62,915 nt of DNA. It comes from Parachlorella kessleri. Taxonomy: Eukaryota; Chlorophyta; Trebouxiophyceae; Chlorellales; Chlorellaceae. The notes beneath the pieces were generated by a model. The model searched no databases. It saw nothing but the letters and a program-made list of their open reading frames with translations, and had not been told where the DNA came from. Location: assembly GCA_001598975.1 (NCBI GenBank), contig BBXU01002009.1, positions 1-62,915 of the forward strand. The letters are read 5' to 3'. Below are positions 61,001 to 62,915 of the stretch, piece by piece; positions within the stretch are counted from its first letter, which is position 1; the number at the start of each line of letters is the position of its first letter. A program made the position numbers and the translations under genes.

Positions 61001-62576
61001 CTGCCAATGCATAGGCAACGAGGCAGAACCCCTACCAACCCATTTTTGTTTATATATCTCTCTCCACCTCATGCCACTGGCAGCGTTCGGGGAGGCCGGA
61101 GGACAGGGCTGGCAGACCCATGGCGAGTCGCTCCCACCTGCTTGAAAGCACTCGCAGTACTTCTTTAGGCAGCCCGACTTCTTACAGTTGCAGCCCTTGT
61201 TGTGCCGGGCAGCTCCCAGCGTGGCCCCCTCCTCCGTCTGCAAACGACAAGGGCGCACCGATGCAGTGTGTAGCAATCCCTTGAGGGCAACCCCTGAGCA
61301 GAGCTGTAGGCAAGGCAGGATCTCCTCAATGTACTGCACAGGTTCATGGATAAGCAATAGTAACACGTGTGCCGAGATGGGGGCGTGACCTCCCAGTACC
61401 ACACAAAACACAGTGTGCGCCACATCATAGCCCAGCATGGACAGTGTGTAATCCATTGTGCACTGCCCAAAGCCGGCATCCAAGCACTGCTGTGCGATAT
61501 CGACCACGGCCACCAGCCACCACCAAGGGGGAATATCCAACATAGTAACACTTTAGTCAGCAGTAGCTGGTGCCGCTTCACCACCCTCCCCCAGCATGTC
61601 AACCCCACCACCCTCTCTAGGGTACACAAGCCCTGACAGGGTTTGGTAGAACAAGAACTAGCTGAACCTAACCAAGCCCTTCTCCTGTGCCCCACGCACC
61701 ACATGGCCAGCAATCTTGGGCCGGAAGGCATTTGGGTTTCTCTCCAGTATGGACTCCACCGCCGCCTGCCGGGTGCTCTCGTGCGAGCTGTTGTTGTGGC
61801 AGTTGACGCAGTTGCAGCCGTCGCAGTAGCGCCCCGAGGCGAAGCACTCGCAGTACAGCTTTAGGCAGCGGGAGTTCTTGCAGTTGCAGTGCCGCTTGGC
61901 GGCTGCGGCGGCCGCCGCGGCCTGCGCGGCGCGCGAGGCCGACGGGCGGCCGCTGCCGCCGCTGCCGGAGGTGCCCCTGGGCCGCGCCGGGCTGGCGGCA
62001 AGCATCTGCGTGAGGCCGCCCTGTGGCAGGTAGAATAGGCCCCGCTGCGCCAGCTGTGCCTGCAACCCATCCCAGAAGACGCACCAGCTCTCCGTCCTGA
62101 TCTTCCTTTGGGTGGAGAGTCGAGACAGCAGGCTGGACGCACAGACAAGCACCAGTCAAGGACTGCCGCTATGGCATGGGACAAGCAAGCGCAAGAAGGC
62201 TGGAGGCACCCCTCTCTGTCTCAGTCGCCAATGGGACCGGGGCCCTACCTGTAGCTGCGCCTGTGCCTGCTGCATCTGGGCCAGCCCCGGCAGCTGTGCC
62301 TGCAACTGCGCCAGGGAGATCGCTGTGGCGCCCGCCCCAGCGCGCTGCAGCGCCGCAAAAGCTGCCGCTGGGGTCCCCGCCGCCGCTGCTGCTGAGCCGC
62401 CGGCCGCTCCCCCAGCCCCCGCTGCCTGCCCTGCTGGCCCGGCAGGCGTCCCGCCGGCTGCCCCGCTGCCAGGCTGGGTCCCGGCAGCGGCAGCAGCAGC
62501 CTGGGGCATTGCCGCCAGCTGGATCATGCCGCTTGCCAGGGCGGGGTTCAGGGCCGCTGCCAGTGCCGGGTGAAGC
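58077..62576 (-). CDS. CPP/TSO1/LIN54-type CXC-domain DNA-binding protein, 5' end missing
   Basis: Seven exons in transcript order: 62576-62249, 62059-61700, 61237-61138, 60887-60675, 60399-59279, 58990-58831, 58411-58077, giving about 872 codons with closed phases. The first exon begins in phase 2 and has no usable ATG upstream, so the start lies right of the window. CXC proteins bind CHR-type DNA elements, in animals and plants as part of DREAM/MuvB complexes that control cell-cycle genes. Both cysteine modules are intact: [20 protein letters not shown] then CDGCNCVNC, the linker [10 protein letters not shown], and [20 protein letters not shown] then [11 protein letters not shown]- and C-terminal regions are Ala/Gln rich. 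The large exon carries [20 protein letters not shown], a possible helical dimer region, between CAG-coded poly-Gln runs. Confidence 0.92.
59745..59910 (-). repeat. CAG-coded poly-glutamine tracts
   Basis: Two runs of about seven to nine Gln codons, nearly all CAG, in the CPP large exon (around 59741-59770 and 59881-59905). They are prone to slippage and likely to vary in length between strains. Confidence 0.75.
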
Positions 62577-62915
62577 CTGCGCGGGGCAGGAAAAGATGCG
62601 TGCCATAAAGGGCGGCACCTGGGAACGAGGACAGGATAGGATGGGTGCAAGAGGCGACGAGTAGATAAATGAGGGGTGGGAGGCCATTTGTGGGGGATAC
62701 AGAAAGGGCTAAGAGAAGCGGGACAGGGCAAGCGTCAACACTCCCACGGTTACACCTACAACGCCCTGCCCGTTGGCAGCTAGACAGGTCCCCACCCTGT
62801 TGACTCCACATTCCATAAAATACAGAGTTTGCCCTCAAAAGGAGGTACACCCCTCCCGCTAAGTTTCTAAGCGTACACGGTTGTGTTACTGCCAGCGTGC
62901 TTGCAGCTTGTCTCC
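62577..62915. other. Right-edge sequence, probably intron of CPP gene
   Basis: The next exon of the CPP gene ends with an acceptor at 62577-62580. No donor-plus-ATG exon fits in the remaining 335 bases, so this is best read as intron. Confidence 0.45.

Noticed and set aside
1..62915. tRNA, rRNA, CRISPR or bacterial-type operon features
   Set aside because: I saw no cloverleaf with A and B boxes, no rRNA blocks and no regularly spaced repeats; the region is spliced eukaryotic DNA.

Overview
The window is nuclear DNA of a eukaryote, most likely a core chlorophyte green alga (Chlorophyceae, possibly Sphaeropleales or Chlamydomonadales; the lineage is inference). Reasons: moderately GC-rich sequence, every gene split by many GT-AG introns, TGTAA polyadenylation signals instead of AATAAA, glutamine runs coded almost entirely by CAG, a secreted protein with an algal-type Ser-Pro linker, and a plant/algal gene set (PHT4 anion transporter, CPP/TSO1 protein). 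I rebuilt the genes exon by exon from splice sites and reading phase. Where I give a total length, the exon phases close exactly.

Layout: 97-8060 (+) holds two tandem NIMA-related (NEK) kinases, the first cut by the left edge. 9300-12297 (-) is a secreted AGE-family sugar epimerase. 12.3-14.9 kb has no recognisable gene. 14887-17781 (+) is an unknown secreted Gly/Ser/Thr-rich protein. 18804-22979 (+) is a membrane-anchored pectate-lyase-like beta-helix protein. 23604-25507 (+) is Mediator subunit MED7. 26471-30805 (-) is a PHT4/SLC17 transporter, head to head with the mitochondrial import subunit PAM16 (31094-31979, +). 32958-42947 (-) is a giant protein rich in Gln and Pro with two GYF-like modules. 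43111-46665 (-) is a JmjC histone demethylase, head to head with an unknown PCNA-motif/zinc-motif protein (47132-48874, +). 48993-51592 (-) is PIG-V, GPI mannosyltransferase II, head to head with a glycosyltransferase-FkbM methyltransferase fusion (52135-57054, +). 58077-62576 (-) is a CPP/LIN54 CXC-domain protein running off the right edge.

Themes: several products act on glycans or the cell surface (AGE epimerase, beta-helix protein, unknown secreted protein, PIG-V, GT-FkbM fusion), and three or four on chromatin or transcription (MED7, JmjC, GYF protein, CPP). Genes alternate in head-to-head and tail-to-tail pairs, but nothing shows an operon-like functional link.

The best candidate for an undescribed system is the glycosyltransferase-methyltransferase fusion, which could add and O-methylate a sugar in the Golgi. 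Others are the AGE epimerase on a Ser-Pro linker, the JmjC/GYF neighbours that may be one gene, the protein starting with a PIP-like box, and a short dispersed non-coding repeat with four copies. Four introns use AG|GCAAGT (GC-AG) donors.
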